This document shows positions 1 to 11,761 of a stretch of 64,000 bases of DNA, piece by piece; within the stretch, counting starts at the first letter, position 1; the number at the start of each line of letters is the position of its first letter. A model generated the notes under the pieces. That model searched no databases. It was not told the DNA's origin and was given only the letters and a program-made list of their open reading frames with translations. The position numbers and the translations under genes are program-made. The stretch spans positions 72,048,158-72,112,157 of the forward strand of contig OV277864.1 in NCBI GenBank assembly GCA_922989275.2, written 5' to 3'. Origin of the DNA: Gari tellinella. Lineage: Eukaryota; Mollusca; Bivalvia; Cardiida; Psammobiidae.

Positions 1-65
1 CTTCAGATGTGCAAGGGTTAAATCAGTATGAACGCAGAGGATAAATAGAGGATCTTACATGAGGG

Positions 66-166
66 ATCATTATTTACGTTTTTAATAAACGAGTTGACTA
101 AAATAATATGACGCGAGCTTTTGCGAGCGTCATTTAAATTTTAGTCAACGAGTTTATTAAAAATGA
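66..166. repeat. Imperfect hairpin, ~45 bp arms
   Basis: The arm with GAGTTGACTAAAATAATATG then ACGC pairs with GCGTCATTTAAATTTTAGTC then AACGAGTTTATT. A similar TTGACTAAAATAAATATGACG occurs near 55508, so this is a dispersed repeat. Confidence 0.6.
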
Positions 167-410
167 TACTAGTAAGTAATGAGCACGAATGTGAGATTCT
201 ATTTATCACATAACACTTTTAAACACCTATTAAATCAATCGAAACCGTAGTTTGTAGTATTTCTGTTATATAGATTTTCCGCCAAAACTTCATTGTTTAC
301 GGTAAGGTCATCGCAAATGACGCCATTTGGTTGCCCGCTACATGCAGCGCTTGTGGACGAACATTTTAGGCCGGAGCCCAAAAAACGGTATTCCACTAGT
401 GGAATACGAT

Positions 411-436
411 ATATATATATATATATATATATATAA
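411..436. repeat. (TA)n microsatellite
   Basis: About 13 TA units preceded by GA. It lies in a 1 kb stretch (167-1155) in which I see no gene and no recognisable transposon. Confidence 0.9.
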
Positions 437-1155
437 TTGTAAAGGTAAAAATGACTAAACACGCCTTCTATTTTTTCTTTTGTATTACCATACGCGTTTC
501 GCCTCTCGGCTCATCAGTGATTGTAATATATAATGGCTTTATTCCACTCCCAGACCGCAAGTTATGTGATAAACTACTTTAATCTTCTGTACGCTGGTAG
601 TAAATTGCTATGTCTTTGCAAACAGTTCAAATCCAGACGACTATGCACCTCATCAGGATCCAAACTGTTTGACACTCTGGTATTATTTTCTGAACGAAAT
701 GCAGTGTAATCAGTTTTGTAGTTTTGTATAACTTGTGCAGATAATATGTTTTTCAAACGATAATAACGTAGCGTTCTGAACGTTAACGACTTTCTTCTTT
801 ATTGCAATCAAGCTTTAAGTATTTAATGAACGAATCCGCTTAAAAGCTTTATATATTTTATGTTGGGTGGTCGCAGTACCAGAGAGATACTGTAATGAAT
901 TTTGCGCCCCTGATTTATCGATTAAGTAAGTTGTTGAATTAAAAGCCAATCATGGTTCTGCGGTTCCAATCTTGTTCCAATTCCAAAATAAATTCTTACA
1001 ATTTACAACTAGTAGAATGCGGGGGTCACACATCTTATCGCTTTGCCAATCGTGAAGTAGTCTTGCAGTTAACGAATGCAATTCGCTTATTCGACAACAG
1101 ACATATGCGGAATGCCCCCGATACCATCAACAGGTACTCGCCGTACTCTGGCAAC

Positions 1156-1409
1156 TACAGTGGATAAACATTATTCTTTCCAAATAAAAGCGGTTATGCT
1201 TACACAATTATGTCAATTGTAAACAGTTTAGAGTCAGATCAGACGCCGGGTTACCCGGTGTCTGATCAGGCTCCAAACTGTTTTCAACTCAGATTAAAAT
1301 TAATAGTAATACAGTTTTAAATAGTGACAGTTTATACTGTTTTATTGCAATACGTTTGCGTTTCGTTTGCGTTTAAACGGGAAAGAATAACGTCTTCTCC
1401 TCTGCAGTA
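1156..1409 (+). mobile_element. MITE family A
   Basis: TACAGTGG start, central hairpin with ACGCCGGGTTACCCGGTGT loop region, GCGTTTAAACGGGAAAGAA near the end, and a slightly altered right end (TCCTCTGCAGTA). Orientation here called + has AATAAA(A)CGCG-type sequence left of the core. Confidence 0.8.
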
Positions 1410-1806
1410 AAACCCACAGAAATCCGATAGCTAAAACAGTTGGTAAGGCCAGTGTGAGCGATGGTGAAAGCTTTACCTTGACAGAAAACATTAATAATCA
1501 TATTCCTTTCCACACGTGGTTTAACCGATGGATTCCCCAGAGGTTTTAACCAACGAGGGCATAAAGGCGGGGAAACCCGTTATATACTCCTGTTTAAACA
1601 TACAGTATAATATAAAGCTCACTTATAACGAAGAACTGAAGACTATTTAATTTTTTTCTCGGTATATCCAACGTTTGTTATACCAGATCCATTTGTACTA
1701 TATGTTAATAAGAAACTCGGAATATATCTTGTTTTGTTATACATATATAACTTGTATATAACAGTTATACGTGAATTCGTTTTCACTATAAGTGAGCGTC
1801 GCTGTA

Positions 1807-2055
1807 TACAGTGGAGAATCTGTTATTCTTTCCCAATAAACGCGTTTAGCTATAACTATTATTTGCAGTACAAACAGTTTGGAGCCAGATCAGACGCCGG
1901 GTAACCCGGCATCTGATCAGGCTCCAAACTGTTTGCCACCAAGAAAAACATGAAATATCAGAATTGTCCAAAAGTTGTTATTTTCTACGTTTTAGTGATT
2001 TGCGTTTGCGTATATTTGCGTTTAAACGGGAAAGAATAACAGTTTCTCCACTGTA
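1807..2055 (+). mobile_element. MITE family A, well preserved
   Basis: 249 bp from TACAGTGGAGAATCTG to CAGTTTCTCCACTGTA. The terminal inverted repeats (~28 bp), the CGCGTTTA block and the hairpin core (GGAGCCAGATCAGACGCCGG and its complement) are all intact. Same subfamily as 49624, 23895, 8022, 36176 and 62525. TA at both ends fits a TA target duplication, as in Tc1/mariner elements. No coding capacity for a transposase. Confidence 0.88.
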
Positions 2056-2275
2056 CATGTTGTACCCCAGTTTTAATATACAACACAGAATACTATGGGT
2101 TCATATTTAAACGAAAATAAACGCAACAAGTACTTGACTGGAAACAAAATGTTGCATCATTCTCGCGTTTCATTCAAGCTATGCCGCATTTCCGAATGTA
2201 CCCAATAGCACTTTTGCAATTTAATAGCCAGTATATATTACACAGCTTCTGATCAGGCTCGAAACTGCTGAAAAT

Positions 2276-2517
2276 GTACAGTAAAGAAGAAGTTATTATT
2301 TCCCAATATATGTCTTTTATGCTAAAGCCATTACGTTTCATGCAAAGTGTATCGAGTCAAATCAGTTACTGGGTAACAGGCAGGCTCCAAAATGTTTGCT
2401 GCTATATTGTGTACATTTTTTAATGAACAGTCAACATTTAAAATAATTTGTCATTTTTCAACATCTTAATGTATTGCGGTTCGTTTCAACGGACAGTAAT
2501 GACGTTCTCCACTGTTT
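2276..2517 (+). mobile_element. MITE family A, decayed
   Basis: Recognisable ends (TACAGTAAAGAAG, GACGTTCTCCACTG) and CAGGCTCCAAAATGTTTGC, but the left arm of the hairpin is mostly lost. Confidence 0.6.
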
Positions 2518-3087
2518 ATACGTCCAATGAGTACAGTTTTTCTTTGAATAACAATTAACCTCAGGTTTTTTCTCACAAAAGCAGAAATAGATCTATATCC
2601 GTTACGATCTTCACTGTTATATTTTCCAGACATCTGCCCAACCAGCTGATACCTTCCATCATATTTTTTTCAATACAAAATGCATTGTTTTTATCCCAAT
2701 TCTTTAATTAACCATTTTCTAAAGAATCGTCGAAAATTGGATTGCAATGCAAAAAATTGGCTGTATCCATTTTTTGATCGAACAGTTAATCACCAGAAGA
2801 GCAATTCAGGTGGGAATTGTGTGGAACCGACAGGAAGGTTTGCGGAGCGAAATATATCACATTGGATAGAGTCATCACTCGGCAAGTAGTTTGTAACTAT
2901 CCTTGCCAAGATGTTTTTGCATCTGATTACCTGTAGCAGCTGCCAGACATATCGGTTTAACATTGCTGAGTGGCAGTTTGACGTTCTGAGGTTTAATATT
3001 TCTATTTGAGCCCACATCGTTTCACCAAGTAATGTTTTGTCGTCTTCTTACTTACTTGGTCAAAGTAAATGGTTTATTTAGTATTTA

Positions 3088-3137
3088 TTATCATTATTAC
3101 TATTGTTATCATTATTATCATTATTAGTATTATTATA
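3088..3137. repeat. (ATT/ATC)n microsatellite
   Basis: Imperfect trinucleotide run of TTATCATTATTA units. From 2520 to 3480 nothing else is recognised; the short open frames there show no domain or splice context. Confidence 0.85.
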
Positions 3138-3682
3138 CCAGAGTTATATAGCGCTCTTTACAAACGGGAGTTGTGCGTTCAAAAGCGCTTCACATAAAAA
3201 TATTTAAATGTACCTACAATGCGAGAAAATATAAATAACTACATTTACAATAATCACGATACATTATATGGATTTATAAGGAACACATTCCGAATAAGGA
3301 GAATTATTTTAATAAAACTACCAAGATTGTAAAAAAAAGAATCATATTAGTATGCAAAATCCACTTTAAAATGGGTTACATGTAAATATTTAAAAAATCA
3401 ATGGCATGATATAAAATAATGATATATATCATTTTGAAACAGTAGTAACAATAACTGTTTGCATGATAACGGCGGATATGATTGTGATTACCCAGTGATT
3501 ATCTTTGCAAACAGTTTGGATCTAGATTAGACGCCGCGTAACGTGCTTATTAAGAAATAGTGACGGAGTCCGCACTGTTTATTAGCTTTATTAAAACGTT
3601 AATACATGTAAATAAAATAAACCAAGATGATCTGAAATACTACAATGTATGTCTTTTAATGAAGACATTTCAAATATAATAC

Positions 3683-3707
3683 ATGTACATGTACATGTAC
3701 ATGTAGG
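3683..3707. repeat. (TACATG)n run
   Basis: Four ACATGT units in tandem. The palindrome TACATGTA recurs many times in the window, a base-composition trait of molluscan DNA. Confidence 0.8.
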
Positions 3708-3999
3708 AAATAGTGAATACACCAATGAAACGCACATTTGTTTGTCAACTTTGAAAGACTCTAAGTATAATTGAACTTTTGAGACAAAATGTAAATGCAG
3801 TATATCTTACAGTAATGAACCATTAAATGTATCAACTTAATAGATACAAATGTCGATCATTGCAGAATAGAATAATACAGAAACAGGGCTGCCATAAGTT
3901 AACATGAAAAATCCTAAGATTTCCAAATTTGCATTTTTCAAGTGCGATCTTACGAATCGTACCTTTACCCCATATAGCTTTTTTATGTTTTGTTGACAT

Positions 4000-4085
4000 G
4001 CGACTACTTAAAGCAGGCTGTAAGTAAAGCAGAATGCGCCTTATGGCGCATTCTGCTTTACTTTAAGCCTGTTTTAAGCTACCAT
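4000..4085. mobile_element. C-type hairpin core
   Basis: AAAGCAGGCTGTAAGTAAAG, then CAGAATGCGCC and its near perfect complement through TTTAAGCTACCATG. Outer flanks (CCCCATAGCTTTTTTATG) are decayed family C ends. Confidence 0.7.
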
Positions 4086-4488
4086 GAACTGGGGAAAAAT
4101 CCGGAGATTTAGGAAATATCCGGAGAAATGGCAGTCCTGCAGAAAGTTCCTTTGGTGTTTAGAAGTCACACGATATTAGTGAGGCCCGATATTAGAGTCC
4201 CGATAAACACTTTGCGAAAATTATTCCTGACCAAAATATAATGGCCACGGACGCCGTGTAACCAATGCTCCAAATGTTTGCCACTCAAAAATAAATCGTC
4301 TTAATTGTCAAAAAAAAATTTCTTTATTTTAATCAGATTGCGTTGATTTTTAGTTTCCTTTAAACGAGCTGGAAATAACGTGTTCTGCAATACGTACATG
4401 CATGATTGTGTTTTTAGTTTACATACTTTGAACAGTTTGGAGTTTTATCAGACAGTACTTCTCTGATAAAGGCTCTTTGCTATTGTAC

Positions 4489-4517
4489 AGAACAGAACAG
4501 AACTGTTCTGTTCTGCT
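4489..4517. repeat. Small perfect palindrome
   Basis: GAACAGAACAGAAC followed by its complement GTTCTGTTCTG; not clearly tied to a family. Confidence 0.6.
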
Positions 4518-4642
4518 ATTTTACAACGGATACAATGCTTGAGTACAAACACGGTACATGTAGCCCTTCTCATGCTTAATAATCGTCTGCTTTAACTATA
4601 TCGCACATGTATGCTTTATAAACTGAATAAAAGTTTAATGTT

Positions 4643-4713
4643 AGTGACAAACAGTTTGTATCCCGATCAGACGCCGCAGTAAGCGGCGTCTGATCTGGAT
4701 CCCAACTGTTTGA
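4643..4713. mobile_element. Hairpin core (GACGCCGC variant)
   Basis: ACAAACAGTTTGTATCCCG, GATCAGACGCCGC, five-base loop, then the complement ending CCCAACTGTTTG. Outer element ends were not recognised. Confidence 0.65.
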
Positions 4714-5410
4714 AAATCTAAGACAAGTCGTGCTTAGCATGATAATGGTTAAGTGGAAGACATAACATTTTCCCGACTGTAAAAATCGGTATGTAATTAT
4801 ATAACTAGATATCTTTAGACTTTCATAAACACCCGTCATTGCTCATACTCAATTTAAGTCTACGATTACTGTTAAAAAACGCTCAGACAGCCATCAGTTT
4901 AAATACTGACGACCGAAATGGATACACCATTACTGAAATTTTCAGCTATGTCACAGCTGGATTTAAGCTGTATTCTGCATTTAACACCGCTAACAAGACA
5001 GGTTATGTGCCCGTAACAGCCAGTCGTTACTGTACTAAGCAATTTATCTATAATTAGTTGGGCTTTTCGCCGGTTCCATATGCCAGACCCTGCTGGGATT
5101 CGTGCTCGCAAATTATCCCTTTACTTTCAGATATAACTACCAGCTTATATTTGACAAATGTTTTATCTTAACACTTGCGATGTTTTCTCAGTTGCCCCTG
5201 AAACTTCAAATGGATAAGATGATTGTTTTCAATTACGTTTAGTCTATATTTATCTGTTTAGGGGCGTTTTTACAATGCATTGCAAAATGATGAACAGAAG
5301 AAGACCTATGTTCTGGGTCTTTTGTGTTTGCGTAGGACCAGTGTACTCTTCATGGGTACCCTGTTTGTAAGATACTCTTAATTATACACTTCGCTGGTGC
5401 TAAAAATGTG

Positions 5411-5760
5411 TACAGTGCTCCCTCTCTAGAACAACACTATGTGGGAGACTCATATTGTTCGGAAGGAGTTGTTATAGGGACGGAAATTGGCTTACAATTG
5501 CAAACAGATTAAATCCCGATCAGACGCCGCGTCACGCGGCGTATGATCTGGGTTGAATCTGTTTGTTACTCGTTATAACTTTTTTGTCAACTTATCAAAT
5601 GTGTGACTGAGATAAAAAACGACAGACTATAATTTAAGCAGAAGATATTGCAGCCATGAAAAGGGTTGGACATAATTGTCATGTTTGTGGAAGAGGGGTA
5701 AACGTTGTTATAAGGAGGAAATCGTTGTTCAGGGTGCCGTTGTAGTGAGATATCACTGTA
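5411..5760. mobile_element. MITE family G with shared hairpin core
   Basis: 350 bp, TACAGTGCTCCCTCTCTAGA at the left, GTAGTGAGATATCACTGTA at the right, with subterminal GTTGTTATAAGGAGG type repeats on both sides. The core hairpin at 5507-5572 (GATCAGACGCCGCG and complement) is the one also found in families A, B and J. Non-coding. Confidence 0.7.
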
Positions 5761-6190
5761 CATACATATATGTCGCTACATTGCCTTATCTCGAGTACAA
5801 TGGTTACGATTCTCAAATAGTTTCAGTCATATTCAAACGATGCGTATCGCGGCGTCTGAGTACATGTACATGTAGTATCTAAACAGTTGACGTTCATTTT
5901 AATAAAATTGCACATTATCATGCTAAGTGCGACTTTCCTAACATGCTTAACGCGGCGTCTAATCTGGACCCAGACTGATGCGTAAACAGGGTTCAAGTTT
6001 TTGTTGTGTTTTAAAAGCATGGCAACTATTCTTTGTTTATTAGAAGGAGATATATTTGAAGCAGATGACAATTCAGCATGATTAAAGCTATGTTAAAATA
6101 CCGAAAACGTTGCAATTTGTCTATTTTGTACTCAATCCCACATTTTATTGCTTTGCGTTTGCGTTTAGTGTCGTTACAATGTAAAACAGG

Positions 6191-6428
6191 TACAGTAGAG
6201 AAAACGTTATTATTTCCCAAGATTCTGTCCAGTGCAAGCAGTTTTGAGCCTGATTAGACGCCGGGTAACCCGGCGTCTGATCAGGCTCCAAACTGTTTAC
6301 CACTCAAATTAAAATTGATAGTCAAAATTGCCGAGAAGTTGTTACTTTTTACGTTTTATTTTCAGTGCGTTTGCGTTTCGTTTTCGTTTAAACGGTAAAG
6401 AGTAACTTCTTCGTCATCTCCACTCTAT
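6191..6428 (+). mobile_element. MITE family A
   Basis: TACAGTAGAGAAAACG left end; core with ACGCCGGGTAACCCGGCGT; right end altered (CTTCGTCATCTCCACTCT). A 14-base T run at about 6453 follows. Confidence 0.8.
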
Positions 6429-6589
6429 TTGTCAACATTACCTATAAATCTTTTTTTTTTTTTTTTCCAAAAGTTTATTTCGTATAGTTACCTAAAGATT
6501 ACCTAAATCTTACCATTTCCCTACATTTTATTGCTTTGCGTTTACGTTGAAACTGGTACGATTAACGTATAATCCGCTGTAGCTACATG

Positions 6590-6840
6590 TACAGTGGAGA
6601 AAACGTTATTATTTCCCAATAAACGCGTTTACGCTAAAACTATTATTTCCAGTGCAAACAGTTTGGAGCCTGATCAGACGCCGGATAACCCGGAAACTGA
6701 TCAGGCTCCAAAATGTTTGCCACTCAGATGAACATGCATTATCAGAATTGTCCAAAAGTTACAATTTTCTTCGTTTTAGTTCTTTGCGTTTGCGTTTCGT
6801 TTGCGTTTAAACGGGAAAGAATAACGTTTTCTCCACTGTT
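6590..6840 (+). mobile_element. MITE family A, well preserved
   Basis: TACAGTGGAGAAAACGTTAT left and GTTTTCTCCACTGT right. The left hairpin arm reads GACGCCGGATAACCCGG and the right arm GAAACTGATCAGG, so the core pairing is partly broken. Confidence 0.82.
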
Positions 6841-7522
6841 ACAATGTACTGGAACAATATTAACCATAACACAACTACGTACTTACTGGAATATTGAGCA
6901 AAATTGCTTAATACTCTGATGTAATTTCCTCGCAGAAATGGCTGATTTATTTGCTTTGGGAATCGCTAAAGGCGACAAGTTTTTCAGACACAAAATCACC
7001 GAGTTATAGGGAAAATAGTCTCAGAGGCATTGGATGTTACAAGTGCTGAAGTCAAATTAAAATATGTCAGAAGTTGGAATAAGACATTGTCCTAATCTAT
7101 AGAGAAACGGATATTTTCTGTAAACTGATTCACCCCTGAAATCTCGAATTGACCATTTCCAGTTTCAATTTAAGTGTAGTCCATTTTGACTAAATAGAGA
7201 TGTTAATAACAAAATATCGCAAAACGCCAAACAGTGCAGATCCTGATCAGATAGCTCCACAAGGAATATTCTAAACTAGGTATTCGCTGTTTAACAAGGG
7301 CACTCTTCAAGGGAACACTGTTAGTAAATGTACGCTTCCAATGCCTTAATATGAATTATATAAATACATTTAACCTGTGAATAGTTCTACCAATTGTGCT
7401 TATGAATATTACATTGTTAAAATCTAGTGAAGGGACGTCGGTATTCCATCCAAATAAATGCGTTTGTCCTAGAAGAAATGATACACGTAATCAATATATT
7501 GAAGCCTGGTCAGACGCAGATG

Positions 7523-7771
7523 ACAGTGGAGAAAACGTTATTCTTTCCCAATATAAAAAAAAGCGTTTACCGGTATGCTAAAACTATTATTTCTATTGCA
7601 TTCGGTTTTGAGCAAGATCAGATGCCGGGTAATCCGGCGTCTGATCAGGCTCCAAACTGTTTGCTACCAAGATAACCATGAATTATCAGAATAGTTAAAA
7701 AGTTGTACTTTTCTATACGTTTTAGAGTTTTGCGTTTGCGCTTCGTTTCGTTTAAACGGGAAAGAATAACG
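7523..7771 (+). mobile_element. MITE family A, right end truncated
   Basis: ACAGTGGAGAAAACG left end, an A-run insertion in the CGCG block and a good core. It ends abruptly at AATAACGTG before the terminal CCACTGTA and runs into a TACATG repeat. Confidence 0.75.
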
Positions 7772-8021
7772 TGTTACATGTACATGTACATGTATCCATT
7801 GTAACTTGGCGTCTGATCTGGCTCTAAACTGCTCGCCACTCAGATATTAATACGTCGTGAACATGTACATTTGATTGCGGTAGTTCCGTTTAAACAAGGC
7901 ATAGGTGACAGTATAAAGCCATACCAGACATCGGATAACCGGTCATCAGATCAAACAGGCTCGAACAATAATCGTCAAAATGTTCAAGACGTTGTCATTT
8001 TCTGCACTGCGTTTGCATTTA

Positions 8022-8271
8022 TACAGTGGAGAATCTGTTATTCTTTCCCGTTTAAACGCAAATGTACGCAAACGCAAAACACTAAAACGTAGAAAAGTAC
8101 AACTTTTGGACAATTCTGATAATTCATGTTTATCTTGGTGGCAAACAGTTTGGAGCCTGATCAGACGCCGGGTTACCCGGCGTCTGATCTGGCTCCAAAC
8201 TTTTTGCACTGCAAATAATAGTTTTAGCGTAAACGCGTTTATTGGGAAAGAATAACAGATTCTCCACTGTA
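8022..8271 (-). mobile_element. MITE family A, well preserved
   Basis: Reverse orientation; TACAGTGGAGAATCTG to CAGATTCTCCACTGTA. Same young subfamily as 36176 and 62525, and nearly free of stop codons on both strands. Confidence 0.87.
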
Positions 8272-8366
8272 TGTAGCATCGTTTTTACGTCTTTACAATG
8301 TACCACTGTATTGGAACCGAAACATGTTGTTCTCTGATACAGACAATGGCTCATACAAAAAGTATA

Positions 8367-8614
8367 TACAGAGGAAAAGATGTTATTGTTTCCCTTGGAA
8401 ACGTGAACGAAAAGCAAACGCATCGCAATAAATCGTAGACAATAACATGTTGACACTTCTGACTGTTTAATTTAATTTGAATGGCAAACAGTTTGGAGCC
8501 TGATCAGACGCCGGGTTACCCGGCGTCTGATCTGGCTCCAAACTGTTTACACTTGAAATTATAGCGTTATCGTCAACGCGTTTACTGGGAAAGAATAACG
8601 TCCTCTCCACTGTG
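8367..8614 (-). mobile_element. MITE family A (in unit 1)
   Basis: TACAGAGGAAAAGATG left; intact core; CGTCCTCTCCACTGTG right. Confidence 0.8.
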
Positions 8615-8626
8615 CAAAAAGGTATA

Positions 8627-8821
8627 TACAGTCGAACTTCGATATCTCGAACTCTTAACTCGAATTATCCGATATTTCGAAACACGAATTGCCTGATTTC
8701 AAAATAGGTTTAGTCGAGCATACCCGTGTTTCAAAGTTAAAACGCGGCTTAGCCGCGTTTTAACTTTGATATACGGGTATGTTCGACTTAAGCGAGTTCG
8801 AGATATCGAAGTTCGACTGTA
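8627..8821. mobile_element. MITE family E
   Basis: 195 bp, TACAGTCGAACTTCGATATC ends in inverted orientation, with a central perfect palindrome AAAACGCGGCTTAGCCGCGT then TTT. TA at both ends suggests TA target duplication. Non-coding. Confidence 0.82.
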
Positions 8822-9136
8822 CTTCAGGACCTTGAAGGAAAGTGCCGTGTGGGCCATTTCCTGAGCGTTAATTAGTGGGATAAGTGTCAAATAATGCTTT
8901 CAGCGAATAGATAATGCTCTTAATATAGCTTCTTCTAGGAGCTTTTGACAACATAATAAACGAACCAGCAGTTTCATATGCAGTCGTACAGCGCCAAATG
9001 ATGAAACACGCTATCTACTGCAGACGCGCTCGCAGACATTTCGAACCTTTATCGCAAATAATATCGTCGTCTGCAGAATGTGCAATTAGAGTCAGTGTTG
9101 ATTAACTCTTTCATTGCCAAATCTTATCGTCTGCTG

Positions 9137-9897
9137 TACAGGGGAGAAAACGTTATTCTTTCCCGTTTAAACGCAAACGAAACGCAAAGGCATCGCAATA
9201 AAACGTACAAAATGACCATTTTTCGAAATTTCTGACTATTCATATTAATCTGAGTGGCAGAGAGTTTGGAGTAACCCGGCGTCTGATCTGGCTCCAAACT
9301 GTTTGCACTGGCAATTATAGCGTAATCGTCAGTGCATTTACTTGAAAAGAATAACGTCCTCTCCACTGTGCAAAAAGGTATATACAGTCGAACTTCGATA
9401 TCTCGAACTCTTAACTCGAATTATCCGATATTTCGAAACACGAATTGCCTGATTTCAAAATAGGTTTAGTCGAGCATACCCGTGTTTCAAAGTTAAAACG
9501 CGGCTTAGCCGCGTTCTAACTTTGAAATACGGGTATGTTCGACTTAAGCGAGTTCGAGATATCGAAGTTCGACTGTACTTCAGGACCTTGAAGGAAAGTG
9601 CCGTGTGGGCCATTTCCTGAGCGTTAATTAGTGGGATAAGTGTCAAATAGTGCTTTCAGCGAATAGATAATACTCTTAATATAGCTTCTTCTAGGAGCTT
9701 TTGACAAACATAATAAACGAACCAGCAGTTTCATATGCAGTCATACAGCGCCAAATGATGAAACACGCTATCTACTGCAGACGTACCGCTCGCAAATATT
9801 TCGAACCTTTATCGCAAATAATATCGTCGTCTGTAGAATGTGCAATTAGAGTCAGTGTTGATTAACTCTTTCATTTCCAAATCTTATCGTCTGCTGT
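9137..9897. repeat. Tandem duplication, unit 2
   Basis: Copy of 8367-9136. It contains an A element (9137-9370) that has lost part of the left hairpin arm (GTTTGGAG joins directly to TAACCCGGCG) and an E element at 9383-9577. Its last 37 bp have expanded into the minisatellite that follows. Confidence 0.85.
9383..9577. mobile_element. MITE family E (in unit 2)
   Basis: Nearly identical to 8627-8821; one visible change is GCGTTCTAACTTTG in the right arm. Confidence 0.82.
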
Positions 9898-10352
9898 ATT
9901 AACTCTTTCATTGCCAAATCTTATCGTCTGCTGTATTAACTCTTTCATTGCCAAATCTTATCGTCTGCTGTATTCACTCTTTCATTGCCAAATCTTATCG
10001 TCTGCTGTATTAACTCTTTCATTGCCAAATCTTATCGTCTGCTGTATTAACTCTTTCATTGCCAAATCCTATCGTCTGCTGTATTAACTCTTTCATTGCC
10101 AAATCCTATCGTCTGCTGTATTAACTCTTTCATTGCCAAATCCTATCGTCTGCTGTATTACATGTAACTCTTTCATTGCCAAATCCTATCGTCTGCTGTA
10201 TTAACTCTTTCATTGCCAAATCCTATCGTCTGCTGTATTAACTATTTCATTGCCAAATCTTATCGTCTGCTGTATTAACTCTTTCATTGCCAAATCTTAT
10301 CGTCTGCTGTATTAACTCTTTCATTGCCAAATCTTATCGTCTGCATGCTGTA
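9862..10352. repeat. 37 bp minisatellite, 13 copies
   Basis: Unit TTAACTCTTTCATTGCCAAA then TCTTATCGTCTGCTGTA. Copies differ by single changes (TCTTATC or TCCTATC; TTCACTC; one with ACATG inserted; the last with CATG inserted). The TCCTATC variants are neighbours, showing local spread of a variant. Confidence 0.93.
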
Positions 10353-10365
10353 TTCCATTTCTATT

Positions 10366-10603
10366 AACTTTATTCTTTCCCGTTTAAACGCAAACGGACC
10401 GCAAACGCAACGCACTAAAATGGGGAAAATGACAATTTTTCGACAATTCTGAGTGTTTATTTCAACCTTGACGGCAAACAGTTTGGAGCCTGATCAGACG
10501 CCGGGTTACCCGGCATCTGATCTGGCTCCAAATTGTTGCAATTGAAATAATGGTTTAAGCGCAATCGCGTTTATTGGGAAAAAATAACATTTTCTCCACT
10601 GTA
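10366..10603 (-). mobile_element. MITE family A, left end lost
   Basis: Starts at TTATTCTTTCCCGTTTAAAC directly after the minisatellite; core ACGCCGGGTTACCCGGCAT; right end TTTTCTCCACTGTA. Confidence 0.78.
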
Positions 10604-10670
10604 GTATGTGGTTTGCAATGATGATGTCGCCTGCAACAGTTTTCGAAGTTAGATTAAAGGGATTTGACGA

Positions 10671-10742
10671 GTGTCAAACAGTTTGCAATCCTGGTCACGC
10701 AGGGTCACGTGGCGTCTGATCAGGATTCAGACTGTTTGCAAG
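10671..10742. mobile_element. Hairpin core remnant
   Basis: GTCAAACAGTTTGCAATCC, imperfect left arm, then GGCGTCTGATCAGGATTCAG and CTGTTTGC. It abuts the next A element. Confidence 0.6.
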
Positions 10743-10750
10743 GTCATCAA

Positions 10751-10999
10751 TACAGTGGAGAAAATGTTATTCTTTCCCAATAAACGCGTTTACGCAAAAA
10801 CTATTATTTCCTTTGCAAACAGTTTGGAGCCAGATCAGACGCCGGGTTACCCGGCGTCTGATCAGGCTCCAAACTGTTTGCCACTCAGATTAATATGATA
10901 GTCAGACATTTCGAAAATTGTCATTTTGTACGTTTTATTGCAATGCGTTTGCGTTTTGTTTGCGTTTAAACGGGAAAGAATAACGTATTCTCCACTGTA
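10751..10999 (+). mobile_element. MITE family A, well preserved
   Basis: 249 bp; ends TACAGTGGAGAAAATG and GTATTCTCCACTGTA; perfect core GATCAGACGCCGGGTTACCC and complement. A good reference copy for the family. Confidence 0.88.
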
Positions 11000-11112
11000 G
11001 TCGCATGTTGTTGTGAAATGGTTAATGTGCAGCTAATGTCATTAGATTTTCAAACAGTATGACACAAACGAGATGCTGAGTTTATCGGAGTGTCATATGT
11101 GAACTATGTTTG

Positions 11113-11500
11113 TACAGCAGAGAGAGACTTAATCTTTCACAATTAACGCGGTTTTGGTTTAAATTGTAAAGGCCATCAGTTTGGGAACAGATCAGACGCC
11201 GGGTAACCCGGCGTTTAACCCGGTATCTGATTGCGTCGAAACTTAGAGATGCTTTTATTTTCCAATAAATGCGTTAATTCTAAAATTCGAACGTCAGTTG
11301 CAAACCAATTGTGATCCAGCTCAGACGCAGGGTAGCCACTTATCTGATCAGACTCAACCCAGTTTGTCACTCATATTAAACTTGGTTGTTTAGAAATGAC
11401 AAAAAGATGTCATTTTCTACATTTGATTCCATTGCGTGTACGTTTTTGTTGGCGGTAAAACGGTTAATATTAGCATCGTAACTATTGTACAATGTGTCAT
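11113..11500 (+). mobile_element. MITE family A remnants, two overlapping
   Basis: GTACAGCAGAGAGAGAC, a core with an extra CCCGGCGTTTAACCCGG, then a second set (AATAAATGCGTTAATTC ... CAGACGCAGGG). Both are decayed. Confidence 0.5.
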
Positions 11501-11524
11501 GTCTATCCCTTACAGAAATTCATA

Positions 11525-11721
11525 TAAGTCGAACTTCGATATCTCAAACTCGCTTAACTCGAATTATCCGATATTTCGAAACATGAATTTGGTTTATTTC
11601 AAGCTAGGTTTAGATGAACATACCCGTGTTTCAAAGTTAAAACGCGGCTTAGCCGCGTTTTAACTTTGAAATACGGGTATGTTTGACTTAACCGAGTTCG
11701 AGATATCGAAGTTCGACTGTA
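11525..11721. mobile_element. MITE family E, 40 bp before an Ig exon
   Basis: AAGTCGAACTTCGATATCTC left, GAGATATCGAAGTTCGACTG right and the same central palindrome AAAACGCGGCTTAGCCGCG. It ends just upstream of the polypyrimidine tract of the exon at 11762. Confidence 0.82.
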
Positions 11722-11761
11722 TTGACAAAAGTGTAATTATGTTCTGATATTTCTTTTTCAG

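Larger units (their letters stand above)
8367..9136. repeat. Tandem duplication, unit 1 (~770 bp)
   Basis: Contains an A element (8367-8614), an E element (8627-8821) and ~315 bp of unique tail with AGTGCCGTGTGGGCCATTTC and GGAGCTTTTGACAAC. Unit 2 at 9137-9897 repeats this with few changes at an offset of 756 bp. Confidence 0.85.

Noticed and set aside
8130..8456. 108-codon - strand frame across two A elements
   Set aside because: The peptide is entirely MITE sequence (SLEPDQTPGNPASDQAPNCL), the same string seen in other copies.
9862..10352. Regular 37 bp repeats looked at as a CRISPR-like array
   Set aside because: There are no unique spacers; units are directly adjacent and the genome is eukaryotic. 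It is a minisatellite.
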